Origin: Sphingomonadales bacterium
GTDB taxonomy: Bacteria > Pseudomonadota > Alphaproteobacteria > Sphingomonadales > Sphingomonadaceae
Assembly (NCBI GenBank): GCA_016707885.1
Contig: JADJGU010000004.1
Span: 1 to 64,000, forward strand
Direction of reading: 5' to 3'
Length of the DNA: 64,000 nt
Shown: positions 43,970 through 52,233 of the stretch, piece by piece
Numbering within the stretch: position 1 is the first letter of the stretch
Layout of the letters: the number at the start of each line of letters is the position of its first letter
Program-made: the position numbers and the translations under genes
The notes under the pieces: generated by a model
The model's database searches: none
Told to the model about the DNA's origin: nothing
The model's input: the letters and a program-made list of their open reading frames with translations, nothing else

Positions 43970-44767
43970 TCAACTCGTCGCAATTCCTGCAATCAGCAAC
44001 GAAGAATTTGGCTCCACTTGCAGTTGCTCTAACGAATCGACCATCAGGCAATCGCCACGGACAATTGGCTTTCCACCAAAAGTCGCATGTCCTGAAACCG
44101 GCACCAGCCAATAGGGGCCTTTTTCCTGCACACAGCGTTTTCCTTCACCATCGACAACATGATCGAGCCAGAAATGCGGTCCCGAGGTGAGCCTGCAGTT
44201 TGCAGCAACATGCCCTGAACGGGTATCGTTATAGGGCGCTGGATGCGCCACCGCGATACCGTCTTCAAGATGCAGTTCGCGCGGGCGTCCATAGTCATAG
44301 AGGCGATAGGTGATGTCTGCAGGTTGCTGAACCTCGACCAGCGTGATGCCTGCACCGATGGCATGCACCGTACCGGTCGGGATGTAATAGAAGTCGCCAG
44401 CTTTGACCGGCTTCCAATCGACAAGCCGCTCGATTTCACCGCTCAGCGAGGCCGTGCGCAACTCCGCGGCGGTCAAAGGCTTTTTCGTACCGATGCCCAA
44501 TACGGCCCCCGGCTCGGCTTCGACAATATACCAGCATTCTTCCTTGCCCGAAAGCAAACCCCGCCGCTTTGCATCCGCATCGGAAGGATGGACCTGGATC
44601 GAAAGCTTTTCCGACGTGAACAACCATTTGACCAGCAGCGGAAGGAACGTCTGACCTTCGCCATGATACCATATCTCGCCGATCCGCTGCCCGCCGTGCG
44701 CACCAAATTCGGGCGGGAGGTCACCCCGCCCCCAGGGCTTTTCAACAAATTGGCGCTCAAGAAACAT
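43970..44767 (-). CDS. Class I mannose-6-phosphate isomerase-like protein
   Basis: 265 residues, cupin fold. Zinc-site pattern: IQVHPSDADAKRRG, KEECWYIVEAEPGAVLGIG, then DFYYIPTGTVHAIGAGITLVEVQQPADITYRLYDYGR. Length and motifs match the short ManA-type isomerases that interconvert fructose 6-P and mannose 6-P. ATG 44767 starts MFLERQFVEKPWGRGDLP, and the PWG motif near residue 12 is normal. It lies divergent to malate synthase; together with the phosphomannomutase at 17-18 kb it could supply mannose phosphates. Confidence 0.85.
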   Translation of the reverse strand: MFLERQFVEKPWGRGDLPPEFGAHGGQRIGEIWYHGEGQTFLPLLVKWLFTSEKLSIQVHPSDADAKRRGLLSGKEECWYIVEAEPGAVLGIGTKKPLTAAELRTASLSGEIERLVDWKPVKAGDFYYIPTGTVHAIGAGITLVEVQQPADITYRLYDYGRPRELHLEDGIAVAHPAPYNDTRSGHVAANCRLTSGPHFWLDHVVDGEGKRCVQEKGPYWLVPVSGHATFGGKPIVRGDCLMVDSLEQLQVEPNSSLLIAGIATS

Positions 44768-44900
44768 CGAAACTCCCTTTAGCAGCAACAGCTTACCATA
44801 TCCTATCCAACTTTCCGCTTTAGAAATCCGCAAAGTCTCGCTAGGGCCCGGCGAACAATATAACTCTCCCCGGGCACCATTGTTCACTCTGGAGCCAAAA

Positions 44901-46985
44901 ATGACAGTCTATGTAAACCGCTCAGGATTGCAGGTTGCGTCCGCCCTCGCCGAATTTGTCGAAGCCAAAGCACTGCCCGGAACCGGTGTGCAGGCCGACG
45001 CGCTCTGGCAAGGTCTGGCCGACATTCTCACGCGCTTTGTTCCCGTCAACCGCGCCTTGCTCGCCAAGCGCGACGATTTGCAGGCAAAGCTTGATGCGTG
45101 GCACAAGGCCAATCCAGGGCCGATTACCGACATGGCTGCCTATAAGGCGTTCCTGACTGAGATCGGTTATCTGGTCCCCGAACCCACCGGCTTCAAAATC
45201 GGGACGCTGAATGTCGACGCCGAAATCGCGACCATGGCAGGCCCGCAGCTCGTGGTGCCCGCACTTAACGACCGGTTCGTCCTCAACGCCGCCAATGCAC
45301 GCTGGGGCAGCCTTTACGATGCGCTCTACGGCACCGATGTGCTTGATGCGCCCGCAGCGCGGCCGGGTGGCTATGACACTGCGCGCGGCGATGCGGTGAT
45401 CGCCTATGCACGCAAATTCCTCGACCAGGCGGTACCGCTCGCAAGCGGAAGCTGGGCCGATTGGGATGGCGGCGACCTGCAGCTTGCCGATCCGGCCATC
45501 CCCATCGTCCGTCGCGGTGACGATATCCTGCTGCGCAACAACGGGCTCGGCATCGAAATCGTCATCGACCGTAATCATCCGGTCGGGAAGACCGACAAAG
45601 CAGGTATTGCGGATGTCATCCTTGAAGCCGCGCTGACCACGATTATCGACCTTGAGGATTCGGTCGCGGCGGTCGACGCCGAAGACAAGGTCAATGGTTA
45701 CACCAACTGGCTCGGCCTGATGCGCGGAGACCTGACCGCGAGCTTTGACAAGGGCGGGAAAACCATGACCCGCGCGCTCGAAGACGACCGCGAATGGGAT
45801 GAGGAACTGCTCCACGGCCGCTCTGTAATGTTCGTGCGCAATGTCGGCCATTTGATGACCAACCCGGCGGTGCGCCTGCCCGATGGCAGTGAGGCACCCG
45901 AAGGTATCCTTGACGCGCTCTTCACATCGCTCTGTGCGATGCATGACCTGCTCGGTCTGGGCAAATATCGCAACAGCCGCGCGGGCAGCATCTATATCGT
46001 CAAGCCCAAGCAGCACGGGCCGGAGGAATGCGCCTTCACCAACGACCTGTTTGACGCGGTCGAAGATCTGCTCGGTCTCGACCGGCACACGATCAAGGTT
46101 GGCGTGATGGACGAGGAACGCCGCACCAGCGCGAACCTTGCGGCGTGCATCTATGCGGTGAAGGACCGCATCGTCTTCATCAACACCGGCTTCCTTGATC
46201 GTACCGGTGACGAGATGCATACCGCGATGCAGGCAGGCCCGATGATCCGCAAGGCGGACATGAAATCGAGCGCGTGGATTCAGGCCTATGAAGCGCGCAA
46301 TGTGCAGATCGGCCTCGAATGCGGCCTGTCGGGCAAGGCACAGATCGGCAAAGGCATGTGGGCCGCACCCGATATGATGAAGGATATGATGACGCAAAAA
46401 ATCGGCCATCCCAAATCGGGCGCAAACACCGCATGGGTCCCCTCACCCACCGCCGCCACTTTGCACGCGATGCATTATCATATGGTCGATGTGTTCGAAG
46501 TGCAGAAGGAACTGGCGAGCAAGGAAACGCCTGCGCTCGACGCACTGCTCACCATTCCCGCGGCGCCACGCGGCCACAACTGGTCTGCCGAGGAAGTGCA
46601 GCAGGAGCTGGAAAACAACGCGCAGGGTATATTAGGCTATGTCGTGCGCTGGATCGATCAGGGCATTGGCTGTTCGAAGGTTCCAGACATCCACGATATC
46701 GGCTTGATGGAAGACCGCGCCACGCTGCGTATTTCATCGCAGCATATCGCCAACTGGCTGCTGCACGGCGTGTGCACCCCCGAACAGGTCGACGCCGCCT
46801 TCGCCAAAATGGCGGCCAAGGTCGATGCGCAAAATGCGGGTGATGCGCTGTACGAAAAGCTGGAAGGCAACAGCATCGCCCTCAAGGCCGCGCGCGCGCT
46901 GGTTTATGAAGGTGTCGAACAACCAAGCGGCTACACCGAACCGCTGTTGCACAAATTCCGGTTGGAGAAGAAAGCGGCGGCTTAG
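44901..46985 (+). CDS. glcB: Malate synthase G
   Basis: Condenses glyoxylate with acetyl-CoA to malate. 694 residues from ATG 44901, normal for the monomeric G type. Motifs: TIIDLEDSVAAVDAEDK near 265, KVGVMDEERRTSANLAACIYAVKDRIVFINTGFLDRTGDEMHT, MWAAPDMMKDMM, VPSPTAATLHAMHYH, and the C-terminal GIGCSKVPDIHDIGLMEDRATLRISSQHIANWL. Allows growth on C2 compounds. It meets the convergent M48 gene in a 4-nt overlap. Confidence 0.96.
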   Translation: MTVYVNRSGLQVASALAEFVEAKALPGTGVQADALWQGLADILTRFVPVNRALLAKRDDLQAKLDAWHKANPGPITDMAAYKAFLTEIGYLVPEPTGFKIGTLNVDAEIATMAGPQLVVPALNDRFVLNAANARWGSLYDALYGTDVLDAPAARPGGYDTARGDAVIAYARKFLDQAVPLASGSWADWDGGDLQLADPAIPIVRRGDDILLRNNGLGIEIVIDRNHPVGKTDKAGIADVILEAALTTIIDLEDSVAAVDAEDKVNGYTNWLGLMRGDLTASFDKGGKTMTRALEDDREWDEELLHGRSVMFVRNVGHLMTNPAVRLPDGSEAPEGILDALFTSLCAMHDLLGLGKYRNSRAGSIYIVKPKQHGPEECAFTNDLFDAVEDLLGLDRHTIKVGVMDEERRTSANLAACIYAVKDRIVFINTGFLDRTGDEMHTAMQAGPMIRKADMKSSAWIQAYEARNVQIGLECGLSGKAQIGKGMWAAPDMMKDMMTQKIGHPKSGANTAWVPSPTAATLHAMHYHMVDVFEVQKELASKETPALDALLTIPAAPRGHNWSAEEVQQELENNAQGILGYVVRWIDQGIGCSKVPDIHDIGLMEDRATLRISSQHIANWLLHGVCTPEQVDAAFAKMAAKVDAQNAGDALYEKLEGNSIALKAARALVYEGVEQPSGYTEPLLHKFRLEKKAAA

Positions 46986-48151
46986 CGCACCGCCTTTTCC
47001 ATCCCCTTCGCCTTCCATTCCATCGCATTCCTTACGCGCCATTCGACACTGGGATGGGTGTAGAAGACTGCTTCCTGCATTGCGGATGGTCGAGGATAGC
47101 GATATTCAGCGGTCTTGAGCAAAGCGCTTGCGAGTGCGTCGGGCAGGTTTACGTGTTTGAGCGAATAATTGTCGGCCTCGCGCTCGCCTGCACGAACAAC
47201 GGCGTTCATCGCCGGCTGTGCGAACAAGCCCAGAAAGCCGACGGTGAAAATCAGGATAGGCAAACCCACCGGATCGCCAATTTGCGCATTGCTGCCAAAC
47301 AACCGTGCAAAATGCGGGAACAGCCGGTCGGCGAGGAAGAATAGCACCATTGCGAGCAACACCAGCACGCCCACCATCCGCCAGATATGGCCGCTGACAT
47401 AGTGGCCAATTTCATGGCCGGTGACGGCCTTGACCTCGTCAAGCGACGCACCTTTCAGAGCGACATCCGAAATCGCGATCCGCTTCGAGCTGAACAGGCC
47501 TGACACATTGGCGGTGAAATTGTTCGATTGGCGCGAGCCATCATAAACGAAGATGCGGTCGGCAGGGATGCCCGCATCCGCCGCCATGTCGACAAGGGCC
47601 GCCTTAACAGGGCCATCCTGAAGTGGCTTATATTCGTTGAACAGAGGTTCGATCAGCACAGGCGAGAGAATCATCGTTGCTGCGCCGGCAAAAGCCGCCA
47701 GCCCGCCTGACCAGAGCCACCAGCGTTTCCCGGCCCTGCGGATCAGTGCATAGATACCAAGGAAGAACAGCGCGCCGAGAAGGCTCGACAGCACCGTTCC
47801 GATCGCATTCTGCATCAGGAAATCGGCCAAGGGCTGGCTGGTGCGCCCATAGGATTTTTCGAAACCCCATTCCTGATAAATGCCCCAAGGCAGTCCAATT
47901 ATTGCGGAGGCAAGGAAATAGGTGACGCCCACCATCCATGTCCGCAGGCCCCATCCGCGCTTATCGAGCTTTGCCGAAACCTTGTCCAATATGCCTGTCC
48001 GGACGATGATCCATGTAACCACGGCGGAAGCAAGTAGCCCCCAAAGCAGCATCCAGTGGCTCGCGCTGGTATAGTCTGCCGCCTTCTGCAGCGCCTCTGG
48101 CCCGAGAGCGTCGATATAGCGCGCGGTTTCCGCTGCCGGATTAAATGCCAT
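46982..48151 (-). CDS. M48 family membrane metalloprotease (Ste24-like)
   Basis: 389 residues from ATG 48151, with GGAGGG 9 nt upstream. Zinc site VTGHEIGHYVSGHIWR near residue 245, third ligand in READNYSLKH near 335. Several membrane helices before it (WMLLWGLLASAVVTWIIV, LSSLLGALFFLGIYALI). The pattern SVKAAL-AGIPADRIFVYDGSRQSNNFTANVSG is typical of CAAX-protease homologs of prokaryotes. Probably degrades or processes membrane proteins. Convergent with glcB. Confidence 0.9.
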   Translation of the reverse strand: MAFNPAAETARYIDALGPEALQKAADYTSASHWMLLWGLLASAVVTWIIVRTGILDKVSAKLDKRGWGLRTWMVGVTYFLASAIIGLPWGIYQEWGFEKSYGRTSQPLADFLMQNAIGTVLSSLLGALFFLGIYALIRRAGKRWWLWSGGLAAFAGAATMILSPVLIEPLFNEYKPLQDGPVKAALVDMAADAGIPADRIFVYDGSRQSNNFTANVSGLFSSKRIAISDVALKGASLDEVKAVTGHEIGHYVSGHIWRMVGVLVLLAMVLFFLADRLFPHFARLFGSNAQIGDPVGLPILIFTVGFLGLFAQPAMNAVVRAGEREADNYSLKHVNLPDALASALLKTAEYRYPRPSAMQEAVFYTHPSVEWRVRNAMEWKAKGMEKAVR

Positions 48152-48226
48152 GATATTTCCCTCCACTGTTACTGTATTAACTAGGTGATACAGTTCGCCT
48201 TGGCAAGAGAATGAAGCAAAGGCAGG

Positions 48227-49288
48227 TCAGAAGCCTGACGCCAACGTTATGTGCGACATCGTATCGGCGTTCGTGAGGATTGGTTTCCTGCCGGACCTTA
48301 TAGGCGGAGCGGACAGGCAACAAGCCTTTGCGGTGCCATCGAGTCGGCTAACTTGATTTATCGTGACGTGACCCCCAGCTTTCCTCCAGCTGGGATTAGA
48401 GCCGAGCCGCTTTGTTGCGCATGAGCGCGGTTGAAGCAATGGGCTGCGTAGCGGAGCCCGAAGGGCGTAGCGAAGCAGGCCATTGCTTATCCAGTTCGGC
48501 GGCGAACGCCGCCGGGTTGCGTAGCCTAGAGACGAGTGCGGTCGCTCCCGGTTGTAGTCATCGACCCAGGCCGCGATCTCGACCCGGGCATGGGCCAGGC
48601 TCAGGAACAGCGTCTCGTTGAGCAGCTCGTCGCGCATACGGCCGTTAAAGCTCTCGACGTAGCCATTCTGCATCGGCTTGCCCGGTGCGATGTAATGCCA
48701 CTCGACGCCGATCTGACCGCACCATGCGAGGACGGCATTGCTCGTGAGTTCCGTGCCATTATCGCTGACGATCATGCCAGGCTTGCCGCGCTGTTCGATC
48801 AGCTGGGTCAGTTCGCGCACGACGCGGCGGCCCGAGATCGAGGTGTCCGGCACCGCTGCCAGGCACTCCCTCGTCACGTCATCGACCACGTTGAGCACGC
48901 GGAACCGGCGCCCCGACGCCATCTGGTCATGCACGAAGTCCAGGCTCCAGCGCTGGTTCGGCAGCGCCAGCACCGGAGCAGGTGCCCTCGTGCCCACAGC
49001 CCTTCTGCGGCTGCGCCGCCGCCTGACAGCGAGACCTTCCTCACGATAGAGCCGCTGGGTCTTCTTGCGGTTGATCATCACGCCCTCCCGGCGCAGCAGG
49101 ATGTGCAGACGGCGATAGCCGAACCGCCGCCGCTGGTTGGCCAGCTCGCGCAGCTTCTCACGCAGACGGGCATCATCGTCCCGGGTGGAACGGTAACGCA
49201 CACTCTTGCGATCGGCATCGAGGACACGGCACGCCCGCCGTTCGCTCATCCCGTGGCATGCCTGGAGATGAGCTACAGCTTCCCGCAT
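48227..49288 (-). CDS. IS3-family transposase OrfB (integrase core), frameshifted near its end
   Basis: DDE integrase of an IS407-like IS3 element. rve-core motifs: WSLDFVHDQMASGRRFRVLNVVDDVTRE (first D), GMIVSDNGTELTSNAVLAW (second D), and YVESFNGRMRDELLNE (catalytic E), then HSSLGYAT. After YAT the frame shifts: a single added C in the CCC run at 48514-48516 would give PAAFAAELDKQW, ending with STALMRNKAARL and a stop at 48398-48396 inside the element, as in relatives. As written, translation runs 169 nt further, past the IS end. Normally made as a -1 fusion with OrfA. Confidence 0.9.
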   Translation of the reverse strand: MREAVAHLQACHGMSERRACRVLDADRKSVRYRSTRDDDARLREKLRELANQRRRFGYRRLHILLRREGVMINRKKTQRLYREEGLAVRRRRSRRRAVGTRAPAPVLALPNQRWSLDFVHDQMASGRRFRVLNVVDDVTRECLAAVPDTSISGRRVVRELTQLIEQRGKPGMIVSDNGTELTSNAVLAWCGQIGVEWHYIAPGKPMQNGYVESFNGRMRDELLNETLFLSLAHARVEIAAWVDDYNRERPHSSLGYATRRRSPPNWISNGLLRYALRAPLRSPLLQPRSCATKRLGSNPSWRKAGGHVTINQVSRLDGTAKACCLSAPPIRSGRKPILTNADTMSHITLASGF

Positions 49289-49631
49289 GGCGGCGGGCGT
49301 CAGAACTTTTTGCCAGGAGATCCTTCAACGCCACGTTGTCCAGCATCGTGTCCGCCAGCAGTCGCTTGAGCTTCGCGTTCTCGCTCTCAAGCTCCCTCAG
49401 CCGCCGGGCCTCGGATACCTCCAGCCCGCCATACTTCGACTTCCAGTTGTAGATCGTCGCTTCGGATACACCGTGCCGCCTCGCCAGATCTGCGGTCTTC
49501 GCGCCCGCCTCAGCCTCCTTCAGCACGCCGATGATCTGCTCTTCTGAAAACCTCGTTCTCTTCATCTCATCCGTCCTTCTGTTAGGGCCGGACTCTAATC
49601 AAGACTGGAGGAAAATCAGGGGGTCACGTCA
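48364..49631 (-). mobile_element. IS3-family (IS407-like) insertion sequence, 1268 bp
   Basis: Imperfect terminal inverted repeats of about 38 bp, TGACGTGACCCCC at the outer ends, then TTTTCCTCCAG-like sequence and ATTAGAG inside. The first 13 bp are identical at both ends. The element is flanked by ATCG on both sides (48360-48363 and 49632-49635), a 4-bp target-site duplication as in the IS407 group. OrfA and OrfB are both inside. The intact duplication suggests recent transposition. It lies between the M48 gene and an AT-rich J-domain gene. Confidence 0.92.
49173..49565 (-). CDS. IS3-family transposase OrfA
   Basis: Small HTH protein: RFSEEQIIGVLKEAEAGAKTADLARRHGVSEATIYNWKSKYGGLEV, then a leucine-zipper-like helix LRELESENAKLKRLL. 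Relatives end about residue 88 with DLLAKKF and a stop, with A6G slippery codons there. Here only five A (49307-49311) are present, so the frame misses its stop and runs on to residue 130 inside orfB. The change may be a lost A in the frameshift site itself. Confidence 0.88.
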   Translation of the reverse strand: MKRTRFSEEQIIGVLKEAEAGAKTADLARRHGVSEATIYNWKSKYGGLEVSEARRLRELESENAKLKRLLADTMLDNVALKDLLAKSSDARRHAGSCSSSPGMPRDERTAGVPCPRCRSQECALPFHPGR

Positions 49632-49666
49632 ATCGCGACAACACTTATCACGTAGATAAATTGCGC

Positions 49667-50717
49667 TTACTCAGTTGAAATTGATGAGGAGTTCGATTGC
49701 CCCTCTACTTTATTTTCCTGCATCGAAACTTTCTGCGACACTTTTTCGAGTAGTGTCGGGCGGACCGCGCGCTTAATTGCATTAACACGTTGGTTCAACG
49801 TATATGTCATAAACTGCGCGCCAACATATTGATTTACAGCATTTTCTTCCATAAAAGAAAAATATGGATTCCGCTGAACGTCCTCTGATTGAGAAATGGC
49901 GTTGTCAAGATAAGAAGCCGAAAGATCAAAGGCCACACAAAAATCAAACTTCGACCACTCCATTTCTGACTTAGCCACCTCATGACATTTTTCGCTATAT
50001 TTCTTCGCTCCGCTTATACCACTTCGCGACACAACTCGATCCAGTTCATTGACCGCCTTCTCAATATCTTGAAATGATAGTGTGGTTTGTTGACCTAATT
50101 TTTTTGGTAACTCGATTTCATCAAAATTGAGAGTATCTAAGCTCGTATCAGTTGAACCAATCGTCGGACCGGAATTTGCGGCAGCAGCTGCAGCAGCTGC
50201 TGCATCAACCGCCCCGGCTGCAGTATCGATTGAAGTGTCGTCGAATGAATATGCACTTTCGGTGTCTGACGAATAATCACCCGATGAATTATCAAATGCG
50301 CCGGAAAAAAATGCAAAAACTACAGCGACACCCAGAACCAGCCCGACTATTTGAATGTGCCGAAACCCGTGATTTTGACTATTCTCAAGCTCCACGCCTT
50401 TATTAGGATTTATTTTTTCGTCTGGATCGTCACCCTTGGAAGGTGAACTTTTTGATTTCTGGTATTCTTTCCGAGTATTTTTGTCTGTTTGATCCTTAGA
50501 AGCAGAACCATGAAGACGATCATACTCTGCTCTCTTTTATTGGATTGCTCAACGTCGCATATGCGTAATTAATTTCTTTGGCCTTCTCAGTCGCGTGCTG
50601 ATCAGTATTAGTATCCGGATGATACTTGCGCATTAGTGCTTTGTAAGCTGCAGCGATGACAACATCTTCTGAATCAGATGCAACACCTAGGATCGTATAA
50701 AAATTTCGATTTTGCAT
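49667..50717 (-). pseudogene. J-domain membrane protein, split by a frameshift
   Basis: An N-terminal J-domain (50717 to about 50534) has MQNRNFYTILGVASDSEDVV, MRKYHPDTNTD with HPD, and INYAYATLSNPIK. It then stops in frame, but one frame over continues with RAEYDRLHGSASKDQTDKN, a hydrophilic linker, membrane helix FRHIQIVGLVLGVAVVFAFFSGAF, an acidic/Ala-rich stretch (ten alanines) and a C-terminal domain with two Cys (EKCHEVAKSEMEW, DFCVAFDLS). Reassembled it has about 349 residues. The lesion is near 50524-50545 (extra G, or loss of one GA unit). The AT-rich codon usage contrasts with neighbours, suggesting transfer. The IS insert lies 36 nt after its stop. Confidence 0.75.
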
Positions 50718-50796
50718 CGGAATTTGGTAGACCATTAAGTGTTAGCTAGCAAGGCGAGGGTATTGCAAACTCGACGAGGCTCATTGCGTTGATGGA

Positions 50797-51762
50797 TTAG
50801 AAACTTGCCGAATGATTAGCATCAATAAACCGCTCCGCATCGAGCGCGGCCATGCAGCCTGTGCCCGCGCTCGTGACCGCCTGGCGGTAGATATGGTCCA
50901 TCACGTCGCCGCAGGCGAAAACGCCTGGGACGCTGGTTTCGGTCGCCTGCCCCTCGGCCCCGCCGCGCACCTTGATATAGCCGCCAGCCATATCGAGATG
51001 GCCTTCAAAAATGCCGGTATTGGGCTTGTGCCCGATGGCGATGAACACGCCGTGCAGTTCGACATCTTCGGTGCCACTGCCGTCGGTTGCGGCGATCCGC
51101 ATCCCGGTAACGCCCATCGCATCACCGAGCACTTCGTCGAGCGTGTGGTTCCACTTGATCGTCACCTTGCCCTCGGCTTCGCGCGCAAAAAGGCGGTCCT
51201 GCAGGATCTTTTCGGCTTTCAATTTGTCGCGGCGATGCACCAAAGTCACATGGCTGGCGATATTGGCGAGGTAGAGCGCTTCCTCCACCGCAGTATTGCC
51301 ACCACCGATGACCGCCACCGGCTTGTTGCGATAGAAGAAACCGTCGCAGGTCGCGCAGGCCGAAACGCCCTTGCCCATGAAGGCGGTTTCGCTGGGTAGC
51401 CCCAGATATTGCGCGCTGGCGCCCGTCGCGATGATCACGGCATCGGCGGTATAATCGCCAGCGCCGCCGGTCAGCGTAAAAGGCCGCTTCGAAAAATCGA
51501 CCTTTTCGATAAAGTCATTCTCGATCCGCGTGCCGAAGCGTTCGGCGTGCTTCTTCATCCGCTCCATCAGTTCTGGGCCCATCACACCGGCATCGTCGCC
51601 CGGCCAGTTGTCGACCTCGGTCGTCGTCATTAACTGCCCGCCAACCTCGACCCCGGTGATGATCATCGGCGTCAGGTTCGCGCGCGCAGCATAGACCGCC
51701 GCAGTATAGCCGGCGGGGCCGGAGCCGATGATGATGACGGGGGCGTGGCGATCGTTCGACAT
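50797..51762 (-). CDS. trxB: Thioredoxin reductase
   Basis: NADPH-dependent FAD disulfide reductase of 321 residues. FAD motif IIIGSGPAGYTAAVYAARAN, redox-active CATCDGFF (C-x2-C) near 140, NADPH-binding VAVIGGGNTAVEEALYLANI, and C-terminal GVFACGDVMDHIYRQAVTSAGTGCMAALDAERFI. Keeps thioredoxin reduced. Its start is divergent from the ferredoxin gene with about 150 nt between. Confidence 0.96.
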   Translation of the reverse strand: MSNDRHAPVIIIGSGPAGYTAAVYAARANLTPMIITGVEVGGQLMTTTEVDNWPGDDAGVMGPELMERMKKHAERFGTRIENDFIEKVDFSKRPFTLTGGAGDYTADAVIIATGASAQYLGLPSETAFMGKGVSACATCDGFFYRNKPVAVIGGGNTAVEEALYLANIASHVTLVHRRDKLKAEKILQDRLFAREAEGKVTIKWNHTLDEVLGDAMGVTGMRIAATDGSGTEDVELHGVFIAIGHKPNTGIFEGHLDMAGGYIKVRGGAEGQATETSVPGVFACGDVMDHIYRQAVTSAGTGCMAALDAERFIDANHSASF

Positions 51763-51914
51763 TTAGAGAATCCTGCTGCTATTCGCAGCGGACATAGGGA
51801 GCGCGCTTGCATAGGCCAAGGCCCTCAAATCGTTTGTCCACAAAAAGAGGCTTCCCTTAACGTAAGGGCGCTTTTATCAGGCCCGCGAAACAGTTTCGAA
51901 CAGGGGAGTCCCGC

Positions 51915-52232
51915 ATGCCCAAGATTACCGTCATTTCGCGCAACGGATCAGCCCGCGACGTAGAAGCCGAAAACGGCCTGTCGCTGATGGAAGTGATCCG
52001 CGACAATGGCTTTGACGAGCTGCTGGCGCTGTGCGGCGGCTGCTGCAGCTGCGCGACCTGCCACGTCTTTGTCGACAGCGCCTTTGCCGACAAGGTTCCG
52101 GCAATGAGCGAGGACGAGAATGACCTGCTCGATTCGACCGACAGCCGCAACGAAAGCTCGCGCCTGTCGTGCCAGATCCACATGAACGACGCGCTTGAAG
52201 GCCTAGTCGTCACCATCGCACCGGAAGATTGA
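51915..52232 (+). CDS. [2Fe-2S] adrenodoxin-type ferredoxin
   Basis: 105 residues. Four cluster Cys: ALC-GGCCS-CATC-H (C-x5-C-x2-C) near residue 40 and RLSCQI near 86. Two additional Cys sit within the x5 loop (GGCCS), an unusual variation. The C-terminal segment LEGLVVTIAPED is normal. Adrenodoxin-type ferredoxins feed P450s or Fe-S assembly; the P450 at 31.9-33.3 kb is a possible partner. Divergent from trxB and convergent with the CNT gene. Confidence 0.92.
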   Translation: MPKITVISRNGSARDVEAENGLSLMEVIRDNGFDELLALCGGCCSCATCHVFVDSAFADKVPAMSEDENDLLDSTDSRNESSRLSCQIHMNDALEGLVVTIAPED

Positions 52233-52233
52233 T

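Noticed and set aside
44922..46409. 495-codon minus-strand frame opposite malate synthase
   Set aside because: glcB is unambiguous; the antisense frame only reflects its codon bias.
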